Shown here: in pieces, positions 18,286-26,712 of the stretch
Numbering within the stretch: position 1 is the stretch's first letter
How the letters are laid out: every line of letters starts with the position of its first letter
Origin: Aureivirga sp. CE67
Lineage (GTDB): Bacteria > Bacteroidota > Bacteroidia > Flavobacteriales > Flavobacteriaceae
NCBI RefSeq assembly: GCF_015767245.1
Contig: NZ_JADOTV010000001.1
Span: forward strand, 124,001-188,000
DNA length: 64,000 nt
Direction: 5' to 3'
The notes under the pieces: generated by a model
The model's database searches: none
What the model was told of the DNA's origin: nothing
What the model saw: the letters and a program-made list of their open reading frames with translations, nothing else
Translations under genes and position numbers: made by a program

Positions 18286-18366
18286 AAAAAATGAATAAAC
18301 TTCATTCTTAAATTTTGATAAAAAACTCATTTTCTCTTTTAAAGAGTCATTCTTTCATGAGTTGGA

Positions 18367-18399
18367 TTGAAATGTCTATCGAAATTATTAGTATTTTTG
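18367..18399 (+). promoter_or_regulatory. promoter of the 7TM-HD gene
   Basis: TTG at 18367-18369, 22 bases, TATTTTTG at 18392-18399, 17 bases before the ATG. Spacing is slightly long. Confidence 0.5.
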
Positions 18400-18415
18400 A
18401 ATAAATTACAGTTAA

Positions 18416-20479
18416 ATGAAAAATTTCATCAACAAAATTTTTGAAAATCACTCACTTATATATAAAGTTTGTCTTTACATCGTTTCTGTTTCTCTAATTG
18501 TTTATTTATTTCCAAAAGGAGGACAATTTAAATACGAGTTTCAGAAAGGAAAGCCTTGGCAATATGATTCTTTCTACGCACCTTTTGATTTTGCAATTCA
18601 AAAAAGCGATGAGGAAATCAAAAAAGAGAAAACAGAAATTGAAAATAATTCTCTTTTATACTTCACAAAAGACACTGCGGTTTCTAAACAAGTAAAAACT
18701 GAATTTGAAACTACTTTTAATAATTTTTTAGCGCCAAACACTACACTTAATATCAATCAGAAAAATGCTGTACAAAGTGTTGCAGAACATATTTTAAGCA
18801 AAATATATTCAAAAGGATTTATTGGTTCGGAAAGTCAGAAATACATCAAAAATCCAGATCAAATTATAGCATTAAGAGTTGGAACTACAGTAGAAAACAT
18901 TAGTCCTACTACACTTTTCAATAATTCAAACCTGCTTCCTTTTATTCAAAAAGAAACAGAAAACATTAAGAATCAAAATATTAAAAATGAACTAATTTCA
19001 TTACTTACGCAATATTTAAAACCTAACATTTCTTACGATCAAAACTTCACCAAAAAAGCATTGGACGAAGCTTTACAAAAAATTTCTTACACAAAAGGAT
19101 TGGTAACGGAAGGCGAAAGAATTATTCAGAAAGGAGATATTGTTGAAGGAAAAAAATTAGCAGTTCTTAATTCTTTAAAAAACGAATTACAATCCCAAGT
19201 TTGGAGTAAATCAAATTATAACTGGATTGTACTCGGATATTCGATACTTGTTGCACTTGTATTACTGATGCTTTTATTATTCCTAAGAAAATATCGAGAG
19301 GAAATCTATGAAAGTAACAACAAAGTTCTTTTCATTTTCTTCAACATCATTTTGATGGTCTTGTTGGTAACGATGACTGTAAAATACGAAGTAAATTATA
19401 TCTACGTGATTCCGCTATGTATTTTACCAATTATCCTAAAAGCCTTTTTTGACGCAAGACTTGGTTTATTTACCCACGTTCTGACCGTGCTTTTACTTGG
19501 TTTTATTGTTCCAAACAGTTTTGAGTTTATCTTTTTACAGATTATTACGGGAATTGTAACCATTCTGACCGTTTCTGAGCTATACAAGAGAGCGAATCTA
19601 TTTATTTCTGTAGGACAAATCACTTTGATCTATATGATCTCTTATTTCGCCTTTTCAATTATTCAGGATGGAAATGCGCAACAGCTAGACACAAAATACT
19701 TCATCATGTTTGCGATGAACGGTGCGCTGTCGTTTTTGTCTATGTTTTTAATTTTAATCTACGAGAAGACGTTTAAACTGGTTTCTGACGTGTCTTTACT
19801 AGAACTTTCGAATACGAACTCGAAATTATTGCGAGAATTGGCTGAAAAAGCTCCAGGAACCTTCCAGCATTCGCTTCAGGTGGCAAACCTAGCAGAAGCT
19901 GCTGCAAACGAAATTGGCGCAAATTCGATGCTTACACGTGTTGGAGCACTTTACCATGATATCGGAAAAATGAACAATCCGATGTTTTTTACCGAAAATC
20001 AAACTACAGGTTTTAATCCGCATTCGGAATTACCGCCAAAAGAAAGTGCGAATATTATCATCAATCATGTTTTGGACGGAATTGAGATAGCAAAGAAAAA
20101 CCGTTTGCCAGATCGAATTATCGATTTTATACGAACGCATCATGGAACGACTTTGGTTTATTATTTTTATAAAAAAGAAGAAGAGTTAGATCCGGAAAAT
20201 GTTTCGGAGGAAGATTTCCAATATCCAGGTCCGATTCCATTTTCTAGAGAAACGGCAATTTTGATGATGTGTGATTCTGTAGAAGCGGCTTCAAAAAGTT
20301 TGCAAAGACCAACAGCAAAAAACATCGATGATTTGATTGATAACATTATTTCGAAACAAATGTCACTTGGGCAGTTTAAAAATGCAGATATTACGTTTCA
20401 GGAGATAGATACAGTTAAAAAACTCTTAAAGAAGAAGTTAAAAAACATTTACCATCTTCGAGTAGAATATCCAAAATAA
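18416..20479 (+). CDS. 7TM-HD phosphohydrolase (PgpH-like)
   Basis: A 687-residue membrane protein with the PgpH plan: N-terminal membrane segment at about 15-33, a large extracytoplasmic 7TMR-HDED domain to about 265, seven membrane segments at about 270-460, and a cytosolic HD domain. The HD motif residues are visible: His485 in TFQHSLQVANLAE and His514-Asp515 in ALYHDIGKM, with later HHGT. PgpH proteins degrade cyclic di-AMP to pApA, so a role in that signalling is likely but inferred from the family. It is directly followed by the tRNA operon promoter. Confidence 0.9.
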   Translation: MKNFINKIFENHSLIYKVCLYIVSVSLIVYLFPKGGQFKYEFQKGKPWQYDSFYAPFDFAIQKSDEEIKKEKTEIENNSLLYFTKDTAVSKQVKTEFETTFNNFLAPNTTLNINQKNAVQSVAEHILSKIYSKGFIGSESQKYIKNPDQIIALRVGTTVENISPTTLFNNSNLLPFIQKETENIKNQNIKNELISLLTQYLKPNISYDQNFTKKALDEALQKISYTKGLVTEGERIIQKGDIVEGKKLAVLNSLKNELQSQVWSKSNYNWIVLGYSILVALVLLMLLLFLRKYREEIYESNNKVLFIFFNIILMVLLVTMTVKYEVNYIYVIPLCILPIILKAFFDARLGLFTHVLTVLLLGFIVPNSFEFIFLQIITGIVTILTVSELYKRANLFISVGQITLIYMISYFAFSIIQDGNAQQLDTKYFIMFAMNGALSFLSMFLILIYEKTFKLVSDVSLLELSNTNSKLLRELAEKAPGTFQHSLQVANLAEAAANEIGANSMLTRVGALYHDIGKMNNPMFFTENQTTGFNPHSELPPKESANIIINHVLDGIEIAKKNRLPDRIIDFIRTHHGTTLVYYFYKKEEELDPENVSEEDFQYPGPIPFSRETAILMMCDSVEAASKSLQRPTAKNIDDLIDNIISKQMSLGQFKNADITFQEIDTVKKLLKKKLKNIYHLRVEYPK

Positions 20480-20515
20480 AAAATGAAAAAAAATTGATTT
20501 TTTTTTGAAAAAAGC

Positions 20516-20546
20516 TTGCACAGTAACAAATCTTGTCCTACATTTG
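20516..20546 (+). promoter_or_regulatory. promoter of the tRNA operon
   Basis: TTG at 20516-20518, 20 bases, then TACATTTG at 20539-20546, an exact Bacteroidota -7 match. The first tRNA begins 57 bases downstream, typical for stable-RNA leaders. Confidence 0.8.
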
Positions 20547-20602
20547 CAACCGCAAAAACGAAGTAATAACGCTTCGAAACGTTCTTAAAAAGACATACAA
20601 AC

Positions 20603-20684
20603 GGAGAGGTGGCAGAGTGGTAATGCAGCAGCCTGCTAAGCTGTCAACCTTATGGTTGCCCGGGTTCGAGTCCCGGTCTCTCCG
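20603..20684 (+). tRNA. tRNA-Ser (GCT)
   Basis: An 82-base cloverleaf with a long variable arm. Acceptor GGAGAGG/TCTCTCC, anticodon loop CTGCTAA giving GCT, T arm CCGGG-TTCGAGT-CCCGG. The discriminator is G, and CCA is not encoded. Confidence 0.95.
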
Positions 20685-20702
20685 CTAGATAAAATTAAAA
20701 TT

Positions 20703-20777
20703 CGGGGTGTAGCGTAGCCCGGTCATCGCGCCTCGTTTGGGACGAGGAGGTCGCAGGTTCGAATCCTGCCACCCCGA
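20703..20777 (+). tRNA. tRNA-Pro (TGG)
   Basis: A 75-base cloverleaf. Acceptor CGGGGTG/CACCCCG, anticodon stem CCTCG/CGAGG with loop TTTGGGA giving TGG, discriminator A. The CCA tail is not encoded. Confidence 0.95.
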
Positions 20778-20799
20778 CAAATTTTAATTTACATCACTC

Positions 20800-20873
20800 G
20801 GTCGCGTAGCTCAGCTGGATAGAGCATCTGCCTTCTAAGCAGACGGTCAAAGGTTCGAATCCTTTCGCGATCA
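20800..20873 (+). tRNA. tRNA-Arg (TCT)
   Basis: A 74-base cloverleaf. Acceptor GGTCGCG/CGCGATC, anticodon loop CTTCTAA giving TCT, T loop TTCGAAT, discriminator A, no encoded CCA. Last gene of the tRNA operon. The DNA after it is accessory-like. Confidence 0.95.
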
Positions 20874-20877
20874 CAAG

Positions 20878-20907
20878 AAGCCTTACTAAAAATAGTAAGG
20901 CTTTTTT
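20878..20907 (+). terminator. terminator of the tRNA operon
   Basis: Perfect 11-bp stem AAGCCTTACTA/TAGTAAGGCTT with a 4-base loop and a run of T. Confidence 0.9.
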
Positions 20908-20962
20908 GTTTTTAATAGACGAAGAAAATTAACTTTAACTTTTTCTTTTTAACATTGAAATT

Positions 20963-21190
20963 ATGTTAATAGATTTAATTTCAATATTAAAAAGAATTAA
21001 TGAACAAATATTCAACAGTAATATGGATAACAGTTTTAAAAATGTATTAATTATTATTTCTGCCTGTAGAATAATAAAAATAATACTTAGAAAGTCAATT
21101 CTATACAGAAAATTAAATAAATTTCTAATTCAAGAATTAGAGTTTATTTTTAAAAAAAACTCAAAACGTATTATTTGTAAAAGCTATTAA
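20963..21190 (+). CDS. doubtful small ORF
   Basis: A 75-codon ORF encoding a basic, Ile/Lys/Asn-rich peptide with a possible amphipathic helix (NVLIIISACRIIKIILRK). The composition is what very AT-rich non-coding DNA would give, no promoter or family match is seen, and it lies just after the tRNA terminator. It may be a remnant of an accessory element or chance. Listed only because it starts with ATG and no better gene occupies the region. Confidence 0.2.
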   Translation: MLIDLISILKRINEQIFNSNMDNSFKNVLIIISACRIIKIILRKSILYRKLNKFLIQELEFIFKKNSKRIICKSY

Positions 21191-21619
21191 ATTTTGATAA
21201 ATAAGTAAAAAATTAATCATTTTTTTAATTCTTCAATTTATAAATCTTTCATCTAACTTTCTAAGTTATAATCGTAAAAAAAGTTCCTACACACTCACTT
21301 TTAGTAAATAAACTAATCTCCTCAAGTTTTTTTATTTAATACTTATTCTAATTCTTCTTTAAGTATATGATTTTCTTCAATCATTCTTTCAATATTTTTT
21401 TTACACATCTTAATAAATTTTATTATTGATTACCCCCTAGTAAAGTACTATAAAATTAATTTTTTATTGATTTTATTTTCGTTTTCTTCATTTTACTTTT
21501 AAATATTTAAAATTAGTTGAAATACTAATTTATTAGAATTAGTATTAAACATTTTCTTATATCAACCATCATATTTGTTAAATTTTTATATTTAACATTA
21601 GGAACTTATAAACGATAAA
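21191..21619. other. AT-rich gap without recognisable content
   Basis: About 430 bases of very AT-rich DNA between the doubtful ORF and the accessory gene at 21620. I see no tRNA fragment, direct copy of the tRNA-Arg end, or good promoter. Confidence 0.5.
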
Positions 21620-22369
21620 ATGGAAAATTTAAATTTAACAGGAGGAGTTTTAATTATAGGATCTTTGTATTGGGATAAAGAAAATAATAGACCAGAATGG
21701 AGAGAAAAATTTTTAATGAAAAATGATATAAAAGTTAAAATACCAATCCGATATGGTAGGAAATCAAGTAACGATGTTTTTACCATGGTATTTTCTAAGA
21801 GTATTTCAGATAATAATTTTGGAACAGGTTATGTAAAACAATTAAAAAGAACTAAGATTAATAATTGGAATGATTTAGAATTTGAAGTACTTAAAATGGC
21901 AAAAGCTGAAGGTATAAGAAAAACAATAGCTAATCCAATTCCAATATTCAAAAAAGAATGGTGTACAATGTCAATTCTTTTTAATCCAAGAACTATTAAC
22001 GAAGAAAAAAAGAAATTTATAATAGAAGAATGGATAAAGAGAATTGAAAAAGATTATCCTGAAAATGATAATGCTAATTATAAATTTGGTAATGAAGAAT
22101 CTGTTTTAAACGAAAACTATACTTTAAATTTTGATTGGTTTCAACCAACAGATGAGAAAGACTTAGATCAATTAAATAATATTGATTTTTTAATCTGTTC
22201 TGTAACAAAACAAAAAAATGATACAAACAATTATCCAACTACAAAAGAAATTGTAAAGTCAATTAAAAATGATAATAAAAGATATTATTTTAAAAACAAT
22301 AGAAAATATAATATTTCTACTTTTGAAGATGATAAAATATTAGAAAATTTAGTAGCTCTTAATTCTTAA
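21620..22369 (+). CDS. uncharacterised accessory protein
   Basis: A 249-residue protein I cannot assign. It has no signal or membrane segment. The N-terminus GGVLIIGSLYWDKENNRPEWRE is followed by IPIRYGRKSSNDVFTMVFS, the look of a compact enzyme with a Gly-Ser loop after the first strand, faintly like gamma-glutamylcyclotransferase-type folds (tentative). The rest is Lys/Asn-rich and AT-biased (NNYPTTKEIVKSI, NNRKYNISTFEDD). It lies alone in an AT-rich interval after the tRNA cluster and ends at a bidirectional terminator. Composition differs from the neighbouring housekeeping genes, consistent with transfer. Confidence 0.6.
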   Translation: MENLNLTGGVLIIGSLYWDKENNRPEWREKFLMKNDIKVKIPIRYGRKSSNDVFTMVFSKSISDNNFGTGYVKQLKRTKINNWNDLEFEVLKMAKAEGIRKTIANPIPIFKKEWCTMSILFNPRTINEEKKKFIIEEWIKRIEKDYPENDNANYKFGNEESVLNENYTLNFDWFQPTDEKDLDQLNNIDFLICSVTKQKNDTNNYPTTKEIVKSIKNDNKRYYFKNNRKYNISTFEDDKILENLVALNS

Positions 22370-22402
22370 AACATTATCTGAGAATAAATATATTTAATAT
22401 TT

Positions 22403-22440
22403 ATAAGCTCCATCAATCTTAATTAATTGATGGAGTTTAT
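22403..22440. terminator. bidirectional terminator
   Basis: Stem CTCCATCAAT/ATTGATGGAG with flanking ATAA/TTAT pairing, between the convergent genes ending at 22369 and 22446. Confidence 0.75.
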
Positions 22441-22445
22441 TTACA

Positions 22446-22715
22446 TTATCTTAGAAGTCTGTATACTTCTCTTCCAATCGGTGTTCTTTTAAATGTTCTT
22501 TTCTTATTATTTTTCATTACTGATTCTTCATCTTGAATTTGTATATAGCAATTAGTTTCAATAAATAGAAATATGAGAATTCTATCAGTAGGTAATAAAC
22601 CATTATAAAAATGAAAATGTTCTCTATTAGGAATTTCTGATTTCAATAAACTATAAATTCCTTTTTTTCTTGCCAATTCAATTATTTCATTGGCTTTTAA
22701 TGTAATGTTTTCCAT
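22446..22715 (-). CDS. hypothetical small protein
   Basis: An 89-residue protein with an N-terminal helix (NITLKANEIIELARKKGIYSLL), a hydrophobic centre (ILIFLFIETNCYIQIQDEE) and a basic tail (KRTFKRTPIGREVYRLLR). No family recognised and no secretion signal. It is convergent with the accessory gene at 21620 and shares its terminator. An ordinary start at ATG 22715. It could be a small regulatory or nucleic-acid-binding protein given the basic tail, but that is only a guess. Confidence 0.45.
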   Translation of the reverse strand: MENITLKANEIIELARKKGIYSLLKSEIPNREHFHFYNGLLPTDRILIFLFIETNCYIQIQDEESVMKNNKKRTFKRTPIGREVYRLLR

Positions 22716-23058
22716 GAAGCTTAAAATTACAATTCACATAAAGTTAAATAACTATATATAAACACTTTAAAAAATAATATTTTGCTAAAAAATTAAACCC
22801 AATTAGCTCTTATCTATAAACCTGTTTCTCAAGAGAGAATAATCTTGTTTTAACTCCTTTAAATTTTAAATTCTAAAAAGATATAAGTGTATCAGAAGAT
22901 TTTGATAATTCAATATTTATATTTAAATCTATATTTTTTTAATATCTTCAACTATTTTATATTATACTTTCAACAAAGCATTATAAATAGTTTAAAGAAA
23001 ACCTTATCAATAAAATACTTCAAATCATCTAATAACAAACCCTCCCAAAACCAACAAA
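22716..23058. other. AT-rich gap, no convincing gene
   Basis: About 340 bases with a 73-codon plus-strand ORF that runs through the terminator below; its composition is non-coding-like, so it is not annotated. No repeat or RNA found. Confidence 0.5.
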
Positions 23059-23090
23059 AAAAAGGCGATTCCAATAAGAATCGCCTTTTT
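23059..23090. terminator. terminator downstream of the E2 gene
   Basis: Stem AAGGCGATTC/GAATCGCCTT with a 6-base loop and A/T tracts on both sides; it ends the minus-strand E2 gene. Confidence 0.85.
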
Positions 23091-23114
23091 ACACTAATAT
23101 ATTTTTAAGTAATA

Positions 23115-24428
23115 TTAAAAGTCAGCATTTACATCCCAAGCTTCTAATAATTCTTTTACTCTCTTGATAAACATTCCTCCTAATGCTCCGTTCACTACTC
23201 TGTGGTCATAAGAGTGCGAGATAAACATTTTGTGACGAATTCCGATGAAATCACCTTCTGGAGTTTCAATAACCGCAGGAACCTTACGAATAGCTCCTAA
23301 TGCTAAGATAGCAACTTGTGGTTGGTTGATAATTGGTGTTCCGAATACAGAACCGAAACTTCCAACGTTTGTTACCGTATAAGTTCCTCCTTGGATATCA
23401 TCTGGTTTTAATGCTCCTTTTCTTGCTCTTGTTGCTAGATCGTTAATTGTTTTAGTCATTCCAACTAAGTTTAACTGATCAGCATTTTTGATTACAGGAA
23501 CGATTAAGTTTCCATCAGGTAAAGCAGCAGCCATTCCTAAATTGATATTTCCTCTCTTGATGATTTTGTCTCCATCTACAGAAATATTAATTAATGGGAA
23601 TTCTTTGATTGCTTTTGCTACAGCCTCCATGAAGATTGGTGTAAAAGTGATTTTTTCTCCTTCTCTTGCCAAGAATTGGTTTTTCACTTTGTTTCTCCAG
23701 TTCACGATGTTTGTAACGTCTACCTCGATGAATGACTGTACGTGTGCAGAAGTTTGCACTGAAGCAGTCATGTGGTGAGAAATCATTTTACCCATACGAG
23801 ACATTTCAATGATTTCGTCATTTCCATTAACAGATACTGGAGTTGCAACAGCTTTTGGTGCTTCTGCTTTAGGCGCAGGTGCAGCAGCTGGTTTTGCAGC
23901 AGCTTTAGGAGCTTCTGCTTTTGGTGCATTTCCTCTGTTCTTAATATATGCTAAAATATCGTTTTTAGTAACTCTTTGGTCTTTTCCTGTTCCAGCAATA
24001 GCTTCCAATTCTTCCATTGAAACTCCTTCTTCTGAAGCGATGTTTCTTACTAATGGAGAAAAGAATTTTCCTGAAGCTGATGTCTTCTCGATTGTAGTTT
24101 TTGTATCTACAGCTTTTTCGATAGTTTTTTCTACTTCAGCAACTGCAGCTGGAGCTTCTTCCTTCACTTCTGTAGTAGCTTCTCCACCTTCCGTCTCGAT
24201 GATTGCGATTGTTGCACCTACTGCAACTACATCATCCACGTCAAATAGTCTTTCTACTAATACTCCTTCAACTTCACTAGGCACTTCCGAATCAACTTTA
24301 TCTGTTGCAATTTCTACAATTGCTTCATCTAATTCAATAGTTTCTCCTACCTCTTTTAACCAAGATGTAATCGTTGCTTCTGCAACACTTTCGCCCATTT
24401 TAGGCAATTTAAGTTCAAATCTAGCCAT
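23115..24428 (-). CDS. 2-oxoacid dehydrogenase E2 (dihydrolipoamide acyltransferase)
   Basis: A 437-residue E2 subunit: one lipoyl domain at 1-80 with lipoylated Lys44 in ATDKVDS; an Ala/Pro/Glu-rich linker; a peripheral subunit-binding domain at about 120-155 (FSPLVRNIASEEGVS); a second Ala/Pro linker; and a catalytic domain from about 205. The active-site block reads SHSYDHRVVNGALGG, with Asn where most E2s have Asp in HxxxDG. The complex is likely the branched-chain or 2-oxoglutarate one, since the pyruvate E2 is encoded at 32.6 kb. Single gene; E1 and E3 are not adjacent. Confidence 0.9.
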   Translation of the reverse strand: MARFELKLPKMGESVAEATITSWLKEVGETIELDEAIVEIATDKVDSEVPSEVEGVLVERLFDVDDVVAVGATIAIIETEGGEATTEVKEEAPAAVAEVEKTIEKAVDTKTTIEKTSASGKFFSPLVRNIASEEGVSMEELEAIAGTGKDQRVTKNDILAYIKNRGNAPKAEAPKAAAKPAAAPAPKAEAPKAVATPVSVNGNDEIIEMSRMGKMISHHMTASVQTSAHVQSFIEVDVTNIVNWRNKVKNQFLAREGEKITFTPIFMEAVAKAIKEFPLINISVDGDKIIKRGNINLGMAAALPDGNLIVPVIKNADQLNLVGMTKTINDLATRARKGALKPDDIQGGTYTVTNVGSFGSVFGTPIINQPQVAILALGAIRKVPAVIETPEGDFIGIRHKMFISHSYDHRVVNGALGGMFIKRVKELLEAWDVNADF

Positions 24429-24928
24429 AATTATAAGTTGTTTTCTGCTGCGAATTTAATGAAAAAGATGAGATTTATTAAATAAGAACTTGTTAAAACT
24501 AATTTTAAAACAACTTAATTAATGAATAATTCACAATAAAAAAATATTTAAATTGATTTTTACGTAACATTATTTTAATTTTTAATCAATATTTACATTC
24601 ATAGAATTAATTAAATAAATTTTCAATAAAAAATATTTTCATATTAAAATATTCGCAAGGATATTAACAGTTAAAGAGCTTATTTTATCAATTTTTCAAT
24701 GAATACTCTTTTTAATATTTTTTGATTAAAAAAAAGAACCTTTTTCGTTGAATTTATTATTCATTATGTATTTTATAACAAATAAACTTTTTGAGTTGTT
24801 CTTTTAACAGAAAATATTGGTTTATAACAATTGTTTTTATCTTTTCAGTGTAAAATGTTCTTTTTTACGCATCTCTATTTTATTGAATATTAGACATTAT
24901 CATGTTTAAAATCTTATGAGGAAATTTT
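24429..24928. other. long AT-rich intergenic stretch
   Basis: About 500 bases upstream of the E2 gene with no ORF of note. GTTCTTTT occurs more than once (around 24803 and 24857) without clear structure. The promoter of the E2 gene is not obvious. Confidence 0.4.
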
Positions 24929-24986
24929 GTTTTATCTAAAACACACCCCTAACCCCTCTCGAGAGGGGAACTTGACAATCTGAATA
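24929..24986. repeat. 58-bp dispersed repeat, copy 2
   Basis: Inverted copy of 16857-16914. The centre is a perfect palindrome, CCCCTCTCGAGAGGGG at 24953-24968, preceded by ACACCCCTAA. Just beyond it, TGATAATA/TATTATCA at 25002-25019 forms another small hairpin. Confidence 0.85.
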
Positions 24987-25057
24987 CTTCTCAATCAAAC
25001 GTGATAATATTTATTATCATGTACGATATTTCAAGATGGAACTATGTTAAATTAAAA

Positions 25058-25089
25058 AAATCCTATCGCTTAAAAAGCAGATAGGATTT
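25058..25089 (-). terminator. terminator of hemN
   Basis: Stem AAATCCTATC/GATAGGATTT with a 12-base loop; on the minus strand it is followed by a T run. Confidence 0.8.
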
Positions 25090-25113
25090 CATATTCAAAT
25101 ATTAATAGTATAC

Positions 25114-26481
25114 TTATATAGTCATTGAAAAAATTCTTGTTTCTGGCTTATTCTCTATTAATCTCAAATCAAAAGCCATACAAATGTTACGGATAAACAT
25201 TCGCCCTTTTTCTGGAACTTTTAGTCCGTTTTCAGTGATTTCTAACAATCCATCCTCTTCCATCTCCTTTAAAAGGTCTAAACACATCGGAAGCTCGTCG
25301 AATTTCATCTTATCGTCTTCCCAAGAAGTTTCCAGATTACACATGATATTTAAAATATGTTTTCTTACAATCAAATCTTTTTCTGTTAAAAGATGTCCTC
25401 TATAAACTGGAAATTTTCCTTCGTTTACAATTCTTTGATAATCTTCTACTTTTTTCTCGTTTTGAGCAAAACTATACCAAGAGTCTGCAATAGAAGAAAC
25501 TCCAAGACCAATCATTAATTGTGTTTTTCCAGCTGTGTATCCCATAAAGTTTCTATGAAGTGTTTTATTCTCCATCGCTTTATACATAGAATCTGACGGC
25601 AATGCAAAATGATCCATCCCGATTTCCTCATATCCATTGTCAAAGAAAAGCTGTTTTCCTAACTCATATAAATATCTTTTCTCCGAATCTTTTGGTAAAT
25701 CATTTTCATCAAAACCTCTCTGCCCTACTCCTTTTACCCATGGCACATGTGCATAACTGTAATAAGCAATTCTGTCTGGCTTTAATTCGATTGTTTTACG
25801 AATTGTCTCACGAATACTTTCTTCAGTTTGAAAAGGAAGTCCGAAAATCAAATCATGACTCACAGATTCGTATCCAATTTCTCTTGACCAATTCGTAATT
25901 TTCTGAACTTCTTCAAAAGTTTGAATTCTATGAATTGCTTTCTGAACTTTTGGGTCGTAATCTTGAATTCCGAAACTATTTCTCTTAAATCCTAAATCAA
26001 ATAATCCTTGAAGTTGTTCTTTTGTAGTATGATTTGGATGTCCTTCGTAGCTATAATCAAAAGTTTCTGTTCTTTCTGCTCTTTCGAAAATTCCGTCGAT
26101 CAACCATTTCAAATTTTCCATAGAGAAAAATGTTGGAGTTCCTCCTCCTAAATGAATCTCACGAATTCTTGGCTTCTCACCAAACAAATCACAGTATAAA
26201 TTCCATTCTTTTAAAACAGTTTCGATATAAGGTTCTTCTACCTCGTGTCTTTTCGTAATTCTTTTATGACAAGCACAAAATGTACATAAACTCTCACAAA
26301 ACGGTAAGTGAATGTATAAGGAAATCCCTTCTGTATCATTACTTTCAATAAAAGATTTCTTCACTGTTTGTTTCCAATCTTCTAATGCTATTCCTTCTTT
26401 ATCCCAAAAAGGCACTGTAGGATAACTAGTATAACGTGGTCCTGGAATATTATACTTTTGTATTAAATTTGAATTCATCAT
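25114..26481 (-). CDS. hemN: oxygen-independent coproporphyrinogen III oxidase
   Basis: Radical-SAM enzyme of heme synthesis that converts coproporphyrinogen III to protoporphyrinogen IX without oxygen. A 455-residue protein with the HemN N-terminus (KYNIPGPRYTSYPTVPFW), then IHLPFCESLCTFCAC, holding the Cys-x3-Cys-x2-Cys cluster ligands at about 62, 66 and 69 plus the fourth HemN Cys at about 71. GGGTPTF follows for SAM binding. A GTG at 26484 is also in frame, but the ATG at 26481 or 26478 is preferred. Single gene bounded by hairpins; useful to a facultative or microaerobic lifestyle. Confidence 0.95.
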   Translation of the reverse strand: MMNSNLIQKYNIPGPRYTSYPTVPFWDKEGIALEDWKQTVKKSFIESNDTEGISLYIHLPFCESLCTFCACHKRITKRHEVEEPYIETVLKEWNLYCDLFGEKPRIREIHLGGGTPTFFSMENLKWLIDGIFERAERTETFDYSYEGHPNHTTKEQLQGLFDLGFKRNSFGIQDYDPKVQKAIHRIQTFEEVQKITNWSREIGYESVSHDLIFGLPFQTEESIRETIRKTIELKPDRIAYYSYAHVPWVKGVGQRGFDENDLPKDSEKRYLYELGKQLFFDNGYEEIGMDHFALPSDSMYKAMENKTLHRNFMGYTAGKTQLMIGLGVSSIADSWYSFAQNEKKVEDYQRIVNEGKFPVYRGHLLTEKDLIVRKHILNIMCNLETSWEDDKMKFDELPMCLDLLKEMEEDGLLEITENGLKVPEKGRMFIRNICMAFDLRLIENKPETRIFSMTI

Positions 26482-26544
26482 CACTTTTTTCTACTTCGAT
26501 TTTTGAAAATTTTGTTTCAAATTTTCAGTTTCACTTTTCTAATA

Positions 26545-26552
26545 CAAATTTA
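26545..26552 (-). promoter_or_regulatory. -7 element of hemN
   Basis: TAAATTTG on the minus strand, 63 bases upstream of the ATG. No clear -33 partner. Confidence 0.4.
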
Positions 26553-26648
26553 CGGAAATTGAAACCTGCGATTTAATGATTTAAATCATATTTGAAAAAC
26601 ATATTTTTATTTAGAATGTATTTAAATACGAATCGAAATCAAAGAAAA

Positions 26649-26692
26649 AAAGCGAGCTTCGGACTGAAAATTATTTCATCAAAACTCGCTTT
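26649..26692 (-). terminator. terminator of the ScdA-like gene
   Basis: Stem AAAGCGAG/CTCGCTTT with a 28-base loop, followed by T on the minus strand. Confidence 0.6.
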
Positions 26693-26712
26693 ATACTCTT
26701 TTTTCATGTTTC

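Noticed and set aside
22887-23108. 73-codon plus-strand ORF
   Set aside because: Tyr/Phe/Asn-rich as expected from AT-rich DNA, and its end is a translation of the terminator hairpin at 23059-23090.
20800-23110. Integrated element with att sites at tRNA-Arg
   Set aside because: No direct repeat of the tRNA 3' end downstream and no integrase gene, so integration is not supported by the sequence alone.
23809-24459. 216-codon plus-strand ORF opposite the E2 gene
   Set aside because: A long antisense shadow produced by the Ala/Pro-rich linkers of E2; no start context or family match.
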